Notes under the pieces: generated by a model
Database searches by the model: none
The model's input: only the letters and a program-made list of their open reading frames with translations
What the model was told of the DNA's origin: nothing
Assembly: GCF_959608125.1 (NCBI RefSeq)
Contig: NZ_CAUHPG010000011.1
Span: forward strand, 1 to 62,305
Source of the DNA: an uncultured Slackia sp.
GTDB lineage: Bacteria; Actinomycetota; Coriobacteriia; Coriobacteriales; Eggerthellaceae
Direction: 5' to 3'
DNA length: 62,305 bases
Part shown: piece by piece, positions 16,130-23,882 of the stretch
How the letters are laid out: the number at the start of each line of letters is the position of its first letter
Numbering within the stretch: position 1 is the first letter of the stretch
Position numbers and translations under genes: made by a program

Positions 16130-16801
16130 CTATTCCAGGAAGGTGAATATGTCGGCAGGGGCTTGGCGCGTCTTGGGGTTCATGATGTGCGAGGGGTCGC
16201 GGTAGCCGATTTGCATCATGACGGCGACGCCGAATTCGTCGGGGTCCATAAGCCCCTTCTCGGCGAGGAAGGCGTTCATTTCTTCGTATTTCAGGCCTTC
16301 GACGGGGGTGGCGTCGACACGCAGGAGCGCGCAGGTGGTCAACATATTGGCTAGCGCGATGTAGCATTGGCGGCAGGACCATTCGAACATCAGGCGCGGG
16401 TCGTCGGCTACGCCGAGGTCGTTCTTCTGGAATGCGGCGAACATATCCCGTCGCTGGGCCATATTCTCCGGCGTGGCGTTTTGGATATCGGCCATCATGT
16501 GCTTCACATGGTCGCTATCGGGTTCCATGTGCTTGCGGGCGAGGATAATCACGGTATAGGAGGCGTTGCGTTTCATGCCCCAGGCCCGTTCAAGCAGGTC
16601 GGCCGTCAACGGAGAGGAGTTCTTGACCACCAAGAACTTCCAGGGTTCGAGTCCGAACGAGCTGGGCGACAGGCGCGCAGCTTCGCAAATGGTGTGCATG
16701 TCTTCGTCCGTGACGTCTCGAGAAGGGTCGTAGCGCTTGCAGGTAAAACGCGTGGCGAACATGGTTTCGAGGTTTTCGTTCAAAGGATTCATCGGATTCA
16801 T
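16130..16801 (-). CDS. nitroreductase family protein (NfsB-like)
   Basis: This 223-residue nitroreductase-fold FMN enzyme has the N-terminal FMN contact RFTCKRYDPSRDVTD, LSPSSFGLEPWKFLVV and, near the C-terminus, GVAVMMQIGYRD. The family reduces nitroaromatics, quinones or flavins with NAD(P)H. Start choice: AAAGGAG is followed after 7 bases by ATG 16801; ATG 16807 is too close to the site. It is divergent from the MerR-type regulator over 275 bp and could be one of its targets. It is 28 bases downstream of the glycosylase-epimerase start and on the same strand, so read-through into that gene is possible. Confidence 0.9.
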   Translation of the reverse strand: MNPMNPLNENLETMFATRFTCKRYDPSRDVTDEDMHTICEAARLSPSSFGLEPWKFLVVKNSSPLTADLLERAWGMKRNASYTVIILARKHMEPDSDHVKHMMADIQNATPENMAQRRDMFAAFQKNDLGVADDPRLMFEWSCRQCYIALANMLTTCALLRVDATPVEGLKYEEMNAFLAEKGLMDPDEFGVAVMMQIGYRDPSHIMNPKTRQAPADIFTFLE

Positions 16802-16943
16802 ATGCATTCTCCTTTCGGCGGCGTGCCATATGGGTTTCATCATAATCATTCGACGCGGACATTGCCGCGCTCGCCGGCCGGTTTGCGTATTTCAGGCAGC
16901 CTTCGGTCGCGATTCCGCCCGCTGGATTTTTCCGTTCCCGCTC

Positions 16944-16974
16944 TTGACCCTCACGTCGCGTGATGGCCTAGACT
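16944..16974 (+). promoter_or_regulatory. MerR-type promoter with 19-bp spacer and internal dyad
   Basis: TTGACC (16944-16949) and TAGACT (16969-16974) are separated by 19 bp instead of 17. The spacer contains the dyad TCACG-TCG-CGTGA (16951-16963). Overlong spacers with a central dyad are the hallmark of MerR-family promoters. It lies 103 bp upstream of the MerR-like gene at 17077, pointing to autoregulation. Confidence 0.78.
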
Positions 16975-17076
16975 GCGAAGCGTCGGCGTGGATGCGCCCT
17001 GTTCTGCGGGCCGTGCGTGCGCCGGCATCGGTCCGGACCGAAATCAAGAATGCAGCGAAACGGCAAGGAGGAAGCG

Positions 17077-17838
17077 ATGGGCTATGCCGTCAAAGAGTTC
17101 GCGGCGCTTTCGGGCGTCAGCGTGCGCACGCTTCATTATTACGAAGAGATGGGGCTGCTTTCCCCGCGGAGGCTGTCGAACGGCTATCGCGCCTACGACG
17201 CGCAGGATGCGGCGCGTTTGCAGCAGATTCTGCTGTATCGCGATGCGGGCGTGGCTCTTGCGGACATCAAGGCTTTGCTCGACGACCCCGCTTTCGACGC
17301 ACGGGCCGCGCTGCATGAGCATTTGGAAAGGCTTGCGCGACGCATCGAGCAGACCGAAGCCATGATGCGATCGGTCGAACGGGCTATCGCAAGCTTGGAG
17401 CGAGGAGAGACTATGAGCGATACGGAACGATTCGAAGGCATGAAACGCCTTGCGGTAGAAGAGAACGAGCGATTGTACGGAAACGAGGTTCGTGCAGCAT
17501 ACGGCGATGCGGCGGTCGACGCCTCGAACGACAAGGTCCTTGCGATGGACGAGGGGCAGTGGGAATCGGCCGAAAGCCTGGCGGCGGCCATCTTGGACAA
17601 GCTCGCCGTCGCCGTGCGCACGCAGGATGTGTGTGGGCGCGACGCGCGCGAACTTTGCGCCATGCACGAGGCGTGGCTCAAAATGTATTGGCCCGACAGC
17701 ATGTACACGCGCGAAGCCCATGCGGCATTGGCGGAAGGCTATGTCGCCGATGAGCGTTTCCGCGCATATTACGATGCACGCATCGATGGCGGCGCTCGGT
17801 TCCTGCGCGATGCGTTGAGGGAGTATTGCGCAGGATAA
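17077..17838 (+). CDS. MerR family transcriptional regulator with TipAS ligand-binding domain
   Basis: The protein has 253 residues. The N-terminal winged helix is typical MerR: YAVKEFAALSGVSVRTLHYYEEMGLLSP-like, then NGYRAYD. A coiled-coil dimer helix follows (~80-115). The C-terminal ~130 residues match the TipAS domain, including AMDEGQWES and the MYWPDSMYTREAH segment. TipA-type regulators bind antibiotics or other hydrophobic ligands and activate their own gene and resistance genes. ATG 17077 has AAGGAGG upstream at good spacing; the frame is open further upstream but lacks such a site. The promoter 103 bp upstream has a 19-bp spacer. The divergent nitroreductase is a candidate co-target. 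Confidence 0.9.
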   Translation: MGYAVKEFAALSGVSVRTLHYYEEMGLLSPRRLSNGYRAYDAQDAARLQQILLYRDAGVALADIKALLDDPAFDARAALHEHLERLARRIEQTEAMMRSVERAIASLERGETMSDTERFEGMKRLAVEENERLYGNEVRAAYGDAAVDASNDKVLAMDEGQWESAESLAAAILDKLAVAVRTQDVCGRDARELCAMHEAWLKMYWPDSMYTREAHAALAEGYVADERFRAYYDARIDGGARFLRDALREYCAG

Positions 17839-17878
17839 CGGGATGCTCCGCATCTTGCAGACATGGGCTGCGAATCGA

Positions 17879-17916
17879 AAGGAGGGCCGGTCGACGGTGC
17901 TCGGGCGGCCCTCCTT
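17879..17916. terminator. hairpin between convergent genes
   Basis: An 11-bp perfect stem (AAGGAGGGCCG/CGGCCCTCCTT) with a 16-base loop lies between the MerR and HAD genes and could serve both. Confidence 0.6.
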
Positions 17917-17944
17917 CGCTTGCGTCGGCGCTGCGGCGCCGACC

Positions 17945-18643
17945 TTATGCCGATGCCGCGAGATGCGCGGCCTGCAACGCGAGAAGTTCGTCGATATCGA
18001 CGTCTTCGAGCGTGAGGACCGTCGTATCGGCCGTATCGCGCAGCTGCTCGACGGTGCCCGAGGTGTCGCGGTCATAGACCCCCACTGTTTTGAAACCTGC
18101 TTTCTTCATGGCGCGCAGCGCATAGACCGCATCATCGAAACACCAGGTCAATTCAGGAACTGCCTTCATCGATTTGGCTGCGGCGTCGTAAATCTTGCGT
18201 TCGCGCTTGGATGCTTTCACGTCTTCGGTGGAAAAGACCGATGCGAACGCGTCCAGAAGGCCCGTGCGGCCCAGGCCGGCTTCCAGATAGGCGTGCGGGC
18301 TTGAAGACGCGATCGCGCACGGGATGTCGCGGCGCCGCACCTCCTCGATCAGCGCTTCTGCGCCAGGCGTCGCCTGCGCGTGCTCGCTGTAGTAGCTCAT
18401 GAAGTATTCGTCGATTTCGGCTTCGAGGGCGGCGGGGGAGTCGCCCACGCCGAACGTCTCGTGGAGAAAGACGGCCTCTTCGGGCATGGTCATGGTGCAC
18501 AGCTTCTCGCGCATGGCGGAGTCGATATGCCCGCCGACCCGTGCGGCGAACGTATCTTCCATGGAGAGCCATGCGTCCATGGTGTCGAGCAGCGTTCCAT
18601 CGCAGTCGAAGATGAATCCGACGCCTGCCAGAGAAGGTCTCAT
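17945..18643 (-). CDS. HAD family hydrolase (PGMB-like phosphatase/mutase)
   Basis: This 232-residue HAD-superfamily enzyme has motif I FIFDCDGTLLD with nucleophile D13 and acid/base D15. The helical cap follows, then motif II AIASSSPH, a lysine before ERKIYDAA and motif III CFDDAVYALRAMKKAGF. The cap size and cap position fit the beta-phosphoglucomutase-like subgroup, which includes sugar-phosphate phosphatases and mutases. Substrate cannot be predicted. AAAGGGG lies upstream of ATG. It is convergent with the MerR gene and monocistronic as far as can be seen. Confidence 0.88.
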   Translation of the reverse strand: MRPSLAGVGFIFDCDGTLLDTMDAWLSMEDTFAARVGGHIDSAMREKLCTMTMPEEAVFLHETFGVGDSPAALEAEIDEYFMSYYSEHAQATPGAEALIEEVRRRDIPCAIASSSPHAYLEAGLGRTGLLDAFASVFSTEDVKASKRERKIYDAAAKSMKAVPELTWCFDDAVYALRAMKKAGFKTVGVYDRDTSGTVEQLRDTADTTVLTLEDVDIDELLALQAAHLAASA

Positions 18644-18781
18644 CGTCGCCCCTTTCGTCCAGGCCGAATGACGCTGTCGCGTCCGGCCTGCGCTCTGATA
18701 ATTCTTCGTGGGTTATTCTGGGTCCGTAATGAAACGCCTGCGTCAAGAGCGTGCGAAATCGGTGCGAAGAAAGGCGGCGGT

Positions 18782-19033
18782 GTGGGAGGTTGCTTCACGT
18801 TCGTGATGGGCGGCATGCTGGTTTTCGGGCTTGCAGTCGCTTTGACGGGTTTTTTCGGAGCAGGATGCATGGTCGCGGCCGTCGTGCTCGGCGTCGTTTT
18901 CGCATGCTTGCGCAGCAAGCGCGGCGCCGGAGGAGGATCCTTCGTATGGATCGCCGTCGCGGCGGTCGTCCTGTTCTTGGCGGGGTTGCCGCTTGCCGCC
19001 TTCGCGTTCTGGGTTTTCTTCGTTCCCGCATAA
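18782..19033 (+). CDS. small membrane protein, 83 aa
   Basis: The frame encodes two hydrophobic stretches (roughly MLVFGLAVALTGFFGAGCMV and VWIAVAAVVLFLAGLPLAAF) separated by a short basic loop SKRGAGGG, so it is a probable two- to three-helix membrane protein. GTG 18782 is chosen because AGAAAGG lies 7 bases upstream; ATG 18806 is an alternative that keeps both helices. Codon use resembles that of its neighbours. No family recognised. It is divergent from the HAD gene and convergent with the uracil permease, sharing a terminator with it. Confidence 0.55.
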   Translation: MGGCFTFVMGGMLVFGLAVALTGFFGAGCMVAAVVLGVVFACLRSKRGAGGGSFVWIAVAAVVLFLAGLPLAAFAFWVFFVPA

Positions 19034-19051
19034 TGCATCTTCGGTGCGCGA

Positions 19052-19101
19052 AAAAGCGCCCCGCCCTTGCGTCGTTCGAACGTCGGGGAGAGGGCGCTTT
19101 T
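19052..19101. terminator. bidirectional terminator
   Basis: Outer stem AAAAGCGCCC/GGGCGCTTTT, A-flanked on the left and T-flanked on the right, between the small membrane protein and the permease stop. Confidence 0.82.
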
Positions 19102-19125
19102 CGTTTCGGGCGCGACGCCTGTCGT

Positions 19126-20427
19126 CTACACGTCGCCGCCTGCGGAGCCGGCAGGGTAGGTGTCATCGGCGACGGTCTCTTTAGGAAGACAGAGGTTCAA
19201 CACCACGCCGATAATGGCGCTCGTCGCCATGCCCGGCAGTTCGTATACGCCTACGGGGATCTTGATGCCGGCGGTTTCCATGCCGACGCCCACCACCAGC
19301 ACGGCCGAGACGATCATGAGATTGCGTGCCTTGCTGAAATCGACGCGGTTGCTTACCAGCATGCGCAGGCCGTTCGAAGCGATCAGGCCGAACAGCAAAA
19401 GGCTCACGCCGCCCATGACCGAAGTGGGGATGGAATTGATGAGCGCTTCGATCTTGGGGCAGAAGCCGCCTACGAGCAAGGCGATGCCGCCCGCATACCA
19501 GAAGATCTGCGTGGAATAGACGCGCGTGGCGCTCATGACGCCGATGTTTTCGGCGTACGTGGTGGTGGGGGTGCCGCCCAGGAAGCCCGAAAGCATCGTG
19601 GACAGGCCGTCGCCGAGAAGCGAGCGGGGAAGCATGTCGTTGTAGTTCTTCCCGACCACTTCTCCCACTACCAGAAGATGCCCGATATGCTCGATGATGA
19701 TGACGATCGCGACGGGGGCGATCAAGATGATGGCGCCCAGGTCGAATGTCGGAGCCGTGAGGGTGGGAAGGCCGATCCAGGCGGCATCGATCACGGGCTG
19801 GAAATCGACCAGGCCGACGAAGCAGGAGGCGATGTATCCGGCCGTGACGCCGATGAGCACCGGGATGGTGGACCAGAATCCGCGGAAGCATGTGGAAAAG
19901 ACGATGGATACGGCAAGCGTGAGCGCCGCGACGGCGAAGCCTTCGTAATTGAACGGCACGCCCGAATCGTAGCCGCCGTTGAAGAAGGCCATCTTGATGG
20001 CTGTCGCCGACAGTCCCAATCCGATGACCACGATGACGGGAGCGACGACGGGGGCAGGCAGGATGAAATCGAGCCAGCCCGTTCCCGCGACTTTGATGAT
20101 GCCAGCCACGATCACATACACCAGGCCTGTCACGATGAGCGCGCCGCCGACGGCTCCGACGCCTTGGCTTTGCGCCACCATCGCGATAGGCGTGATGAAT
20201 GCGAAAGACGATCCCAGGTAGCTGGGAATTTTACCTTTCGTGACCAGGAGGTAGAGAATCGTGCCGATACCCGAGCACATGATGGCCAAAGACGGCGAAA
20301 GCCCGGTGAGAAACGGCACGAGTACGGTCGAGCCGAACATGCTCATGAAATGCTGGATGCCCAGAGGAATCGCTTTTGCCACGGGCACGCGGTCGTCGAC
20401 CCCGATGATGGGGCGTTCTTCTGCCAT
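19126..20427 (-). CDS. uraA: uracil permease, NCS2 (UraA) family
   Basis: This 433-residue, multi-helix nucleobase:cation symporter carries the UraA signatures IEHIGHLLVVGEVVGKN (substrate-binding glutamate in the first segment) and GGTPTTTYAENIGVMSATRV (second glutamate). These motifs are those of the uracil branch and differ from the xanthine/urate branch. It imports uracil with protons. ATG 20427 follows an AAAGGA site. The frame remains open far upstream, but no RBS supports a longer protein and 433 residues is the usual length. It is monocistronic on the minus strand. I looked for a PyrR-type leader hairpin upstream and saw none I could defend. Confidence 0.9.
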   Translation of the reverse strand: MAEERPIIGVDDRVPVAKAIPLGIQHFMSMFGSTVLVPFLTGLSPSLAIMCSGIGTILYLLVTKGKIPSYLGSSFAFITPIAMVAQSQGVGAVGGALIVTGLVYVIVAGIIKVAGTGWLDFILPAPVVAPVIVVIGLGLSATAIKMAFFNGGYDSGVPFNYEGFAVAALTLAVSIVFSTCFRGFWSTIPVLIGVTAGYIASCFVGLVDFQPVIDAAWIGLPTLTAPTFDLGAIILIAPVAIVIIIEHIGHLLVVGEVVGKNYNDMLPRSLLGDGLSTMLSGFLGGTPTTTYAENIGVMSATRVYSTQIFWYAGGIALLVGGFCPKIEALINSIPTSVMGGVSLLLFGLIASNGLRMLVSNRVDFSKARNLMIVSAVLVVGVGMETAGIKIPVGVYELPGMATSAIIGVVLNLCLPKETVADDTYPAGSAGGDV

Positions 20428-20793
20428 GGAGTTCCTTTCGTTCTGGGTCGCGCGGAGTTTTTCTTGCCGCGGCGACGGTTCGTACATGCGCGCCAATGAT
20501 ACAGCACTTTGCTGCGATAAAGCGTTGCGAAGGCGACATCGTTTTGCGGGAAGAGGGCTTTTCATGCGGCTTCCGCTTGCCGCCGTCCCGGCTCGTTTCT
20601 CCGCCGTCGTCGGTTGAAAACGGCCGTCGGTCGCGATTCTCGTCTTCATGCGAAAAGACGGAGGAAACATCGCATAGTATGCATCGAGGCGACGCGTGCG
20701 ACGTGAACGTGGCGGTCGCCGCCGGGCGAGAAGAGAGAGTCGCGCCGGCATTGGGCCGCGGCCATTCTGCCGCGACTTCGAGGGGAGTTCTAG
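20428..20793. other. 366-bp gene-poor stretch
   Basis: This is the space upstream of uraA (minus) and of the small frame at 20794 (plus). I see no convincing gene, RNA or terminator. A TATCAT hexamer on the minus strand near 20497 could be a uraA -10 box, without a good -35. Confidence 0.4.
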
Positions 20794-20991
20794 ATGGTTG
20801 ATTCTGCGGATACGACGCGTGAGATCCGTTCCTCCGGCTCGGGCCGCCGGCTGACGGCCGAGGAAGCCGAATTCTTGAAGCGCTGTTTGCTCGAAACCGA
20901 GCCTGTTGTAGTGACGGGCGAAGCTGCGCCGCGTAAAACGCCTCCTATGGGCGTTCCTCACCTTCCTCGTCCCAAGCGCGCCTCTCGCTGA
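20794..20991 (+). CDS. small hypothetical protein, 65 aa
   Basis: A short frame with GAGGGGA about 8 bases upstream of ATG. It is hydrophilic, with a possible amphipathic helix AEEAEFLKRCLLE in the middle and a Pro/Arg-rich, probably disordered tail. No family recognised. It precedes the 902-aa protein by 86 bp in the same direction. A TATAAT at 21025-21030 suggests the larger gene also has its own promoter. It may be real, but the support is limited to RBS, codon use and position. Confidence 0.42.
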   Translation: MVDSADTTREIRSSGSGRRLTAEEAEFLKRCLLETEPVVVTGEAAPRKTPPMGVPHLPRPKRASR

Positions 20992-21024
20992 CCGTCGGCC
21001 GGCGCTGCCTGGGCCGCGGTGCCG

Positions 21025-21030
21025 TATAAT
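21025..21030 (+). promoter_or_regulatory. -10 box TATAAT upstream of the 902-aa protein gene
   Basis: Consensus -10 hexamer 47 bp before ATG 21078. The -35 region is not recognisable. Confidence 0.45.
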
Positions 21031-21077
21031 CGGCATCGAGCAAGACGGTTGCGCGCGATGAGACGGCGAGGTGGCAT

Positions 21078-23786
21078 ATGGCGGTATCTTTTCCTTTCGA
21101 ACTGGATGCGTCGGCGAAGCGAAGGGCTTTCGACGTTTTGCCGGGACAGCCTGACGGGCATGTGTTCGGCCTGGTCGAAAGCGGCATCGTGCTCCCCGAA
21201 GGGGGAGCGTTCTATCTGGTAGAATTCGATTCGCCTGCGCTTTCGCGAGCGAGGATCGTTGCATACGCCGATAAATACGGACGCGTCTTCGAAACGGGCG
21301 GACCCTTGTCCGTTCCGCCTGCTCGTTTCCCTGATTTCATGGCGTATTCCCAGGAGGGCAGCGCTCGCGAGCGCGGTTTTCTGTCGATTGTCTCCCGCAT
21401 CGGCGAAGAGACGGCCGTCGGCACGTATGCGTGCGAGCGGTCCGATGCCGGCGAGCGCTATCGCGTCGAAAGCGTCATGGGAGCCCGTCCCTTCGCATCC
21501 GCGCTGCCGGGGCCATGGGAGTCGTATGTCGACTTCATGGGCAAGGGATATTTCCGTTTCGTCGGATTCGCCTGCGAACAGGATGCTTCGCGGCCCTTCG
21601 ACTTGGGCGCGGTGTTCGCCCGTTTCGACACCGTAGACCTGTTCGATGCGGTGAATAGGGAAATCCTCGAAGTCGAGTCGCCTTTCGGGGACGTTTCCGC
21701 CGTATGCGATATCGAACGTTATCTGGTCACGCTGCTGCGCGATTCGGGCGTCGTCGGCAAGACGCGTGAAGACATGGCGGTCGAGCTGGCCGCCGGACAG
21801 TCGTGCATCCCGGCGGTGCGCCTGCTGCGCACGGCATTCTACGCCAATACGTATTACGTCGATTTCTATTATGCCGACGCATCGGGCGTCGTCATCGAGA
21901 ACGGCGGGCTTTCCATGAGCCCCGAAACCGCCGATGCGCGCTTCGCGTTTCTGCGTGCTGAAGCGGCTCTGAATAGATTCTTGCTGCTGACGGAGTATCT
22001 TGAGCAAAATTTCGAAGGCGGCTCGCGTGCGGCCGATGAGGCGCTGTGCAGCGTGGCCGATATGTGGCTCTGCGACCGCATTTGCACTCAGGCGCGCGAC
22101 CCGTTGCAGGCTCCGCGTTTGACGAGCAAATGGGACAAGCATCTTGCTTTCGCGCGCTCGTGCGAACTGCTTCGGCTGCCGTATCGGGTCGGTTACGAAT
22201 TCTTCAGCGACGAGAGCGGCGTTTCTTTCGGCGTGAATGTATTCTGTCCGCCTGCCGACGTCATGGCCCTTTCCATATGGGACGAGGGGGCGTGCCGGTA
22301 TGTGCCGCGCGACGAGGCGGCCCGTAACGGCGAGGCGGCCCGCTATGTCGCGCACGCCGCCATCCTGTTCGCCGCGCAGGCGTTTTCCGTATCGTCCGAC
22401 ATCGAACGCATCTACCTGAATTGCCGGCGCGACGGCGGCGGCGAGACGGTTGCGGCGGGCGTGTTCGAGCGCGCGGCGTTTTGCGAAGCGTTCGCGGCCG
22501 ACGGCGAGCATGCCTTCTCCGACCCGTTCGCTTTGCTCCGCGAGCTCGGCATTGCATTCGAGTTGGACGATTCGTTCGCGATGCGTCCCGTTCCCGCGAG
22601 CTTCGAGCAGGGGGAGGGCGTGTTCGCCGAAACGCGCGAGGCGCTGATCCATCGCGACGAGGTTGCGTTTTCCGAAGAGGCTCGCGAGCTTGCGGGCGTG
22701 GCGGCGCCGTGCGACTTGACCATCTTCGAAGACGGGGTCCGTGCGGCTTATGCCGACGAGGTGGCGGCGGCCCTCGACGCCGGCGTCGCATCCGCGCTCG
22801 AATGCCTGAAAGGCATTCATGACCGCACTGAAAATATCCTCGTGCGTCGGATCTGCTCCGCCCTCATGGACGGTTTCGCGCTGGGAGACCTCGATGAGCA
22901 TTCGTATCTCGAGGTGAAAGAGGCTTTCGTCGACGCATACGGATTCAAGCCGCTCATGGCCCGCGCCACTGCGCTCGTGCGTTCGGATGACGAAGCCCAG
23001 GCCATCGTCGTGCTCGAAGAGCTGTTGGCGAAAGTCGAGGCCGCCGAAGGGTTCTCCGACACCGCCCAGACCTGCTACCGTTTCTTCGACAGCTACGAGA
23101 CGCGCTATATGTATGCGCGCCATTGTTCCGAAGACGCCGCGGGAAGGCGCGTGCTGCCGCTTCCCGACGAGGCGTTTTTGGTCCATGACGCGCTCGCCCA
23201 GGTATACACCACGTCGATTGCCGGCGCCGATGCGGCCCTCGAGCATGCGAAGCGCTGCATCGAGCTTGCGCCCGCGCGAGCGTATTCGTACCTGCGCGCG
23301 GCTCGGGCCTACTTCATGCGCGGCGAATACGAGCAGGAAATCGCCATGTGCTCCAAGGCGCTCGAAGTGGCGTGGCACCCGGCCGATGCGGGACTTGCGC
23401 TGTATTGGATGGCGTATGCGTTCTGGAAACTCGAGCGCTACGACGCCGCGGCGGCATGTTATCGCCGATGCGCGTCGTTGCGTTCGGCGATGGCCGAGCA
23501 GGCCATGGTCGAGTTCGAAGAGTTGCTGCAGAGCGTGAAGGGCCTGCAGCGCCATACCGAAGAGGAAGAGAACGAGATCTTGCGCAAAGAGGGCGTTGCC
23601 GTGGGCGCGCTCGCCTCGAATTGCGAGAGCATGCTCGACATGGCGAAGGCCTCGGCCGATTCGGGATGCGATTCGTTGTGCTGCGTTCTGGCCGCGGCGG
23701 CCGCCCGCGTGGTGCGCGATGACGCGCTCATGCCTACCGTCAGGTCGTTTTCGGCAGGCAAAGACAAGCTGATGGCCAGGGGATAA
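21078..23786 (+). CDS. large TPR-like protein of unknown function, 902 aa
   Basis: A long soluble acidic protein with no signal peptide or membrane segment and no catalytic motif I recognise. Residues ~1-200 look beta-rich, ~200-480 mixed, and from ~600 on mostly helical. The segment AYSYLRAARAYFMRGEYEQEIAMCSKALEVA-like, followed by ALYWMAYAFWKLERYDAAAACYRRC, is a good tandem tetratricopeptide pattern (roughly 735-810), implying a protein-interaction scaffold. GAGGTGG lies 6 bases before ATG. It stands alone between the small 65-aa frame and a strong terminator. It may be a lineage-specific conserved protein, but I cannot assign a role. Confidence 0.85.
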   Translation: MAVSFPFELDASAKRRAFDVLPGQPDGHVFGLVESGIVLPEGGAFYLVEFDSPALSRARIVAYADKYGRVFETGGPLSVPPARFPDFMAYSQEGSARERGFLSIVSRIGEETAVGTYACERSDAGERYRVESVMGARPFASALPGPWESYVDFMGKGYFRFVGFACEQDASRPFDLGAVFARFDTVDLFDAVNREILEVESPFGDVSAVCDIERYLVTLLRDSGVVGKTREDMAVELAAGQSCIPAVRLLRTAFYANTYYVDFYYADASGVVIENGGLSMSPETADARFAFLRAEAALNRFLLLTEYLEQNFEGGSRAADEALCSVADMWLCDRICTQARDPLQAPRLTSKWDKHLAFARSCELLRLPYRVGYEFFSDESGVSFGVNVFCPPADVMALSIWDEGACRYVPRDEAARNGEAARYVAHAAILFAAQAFSVSSDIERIYLNCRRDGGGETVAAGVFERAAFCEAFAADGEHAFSDPFALLRELGIAFELDDSFAMRPVPASFEQGEGVFAETREALIHRDEVAFSEEARELAGVAAPCDLTIFEDGVRAAYADEVAAALDAGVASALECLKGIHDRTENILVRRICSALMDGFALGDLDEHSYLEVKEAFVDAYGFKPLMARATALVRSDDEAQAIVVLEELLAKVEAAEGFSDTAQTCYRFFDSYETRYMYARHCSEDAAGRRVLPLPDEAFLVHDALAQVYTTSIAGADAALEHAKRCIELAPARAYSYLRAARAYFMRGEYEQEIAMCSKALEVAWHPADAGLALYWMAYAFWKLERYDAAAACYRRCASLRSAMAEQAMVEFEELLQSVKGLQRHTEEEENEILRKEGVAVGALASNCESMLDMAKASADSGCDSLCCVLAAAAARVVRDDALMPTVRSFSAGKDKLMARG

Positions 23787-23810
23787 GGCGTTTCGTCCTA
23801 TCCGTGCCGA

Positions 23811-23849
23811 AGGGCTCCGAAGACCGTCGCGTCTTCGGAGCCCTTCCTT
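23811..23849 (+). terminator. rho-independent terminator
   Basis: A 15-bp perfect stem (AAGGGCTCCGAAGAC and complement) with a 6-base loop, followed by a T-rich CCTTTT stretch. Confidence 0.9.
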
Positions 23850-23882
23850 TTGCAGCGCACGCAGGGGGTATGGCGTGCGCTG

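Noticed and set aside
18751..20499. 582-codon plus-strand frame opposite uraA
   Set aside because: Its translation is an Asp/Arg/His-rich shadow of the permease gene, which has the two diagnostic glutamate motifs.
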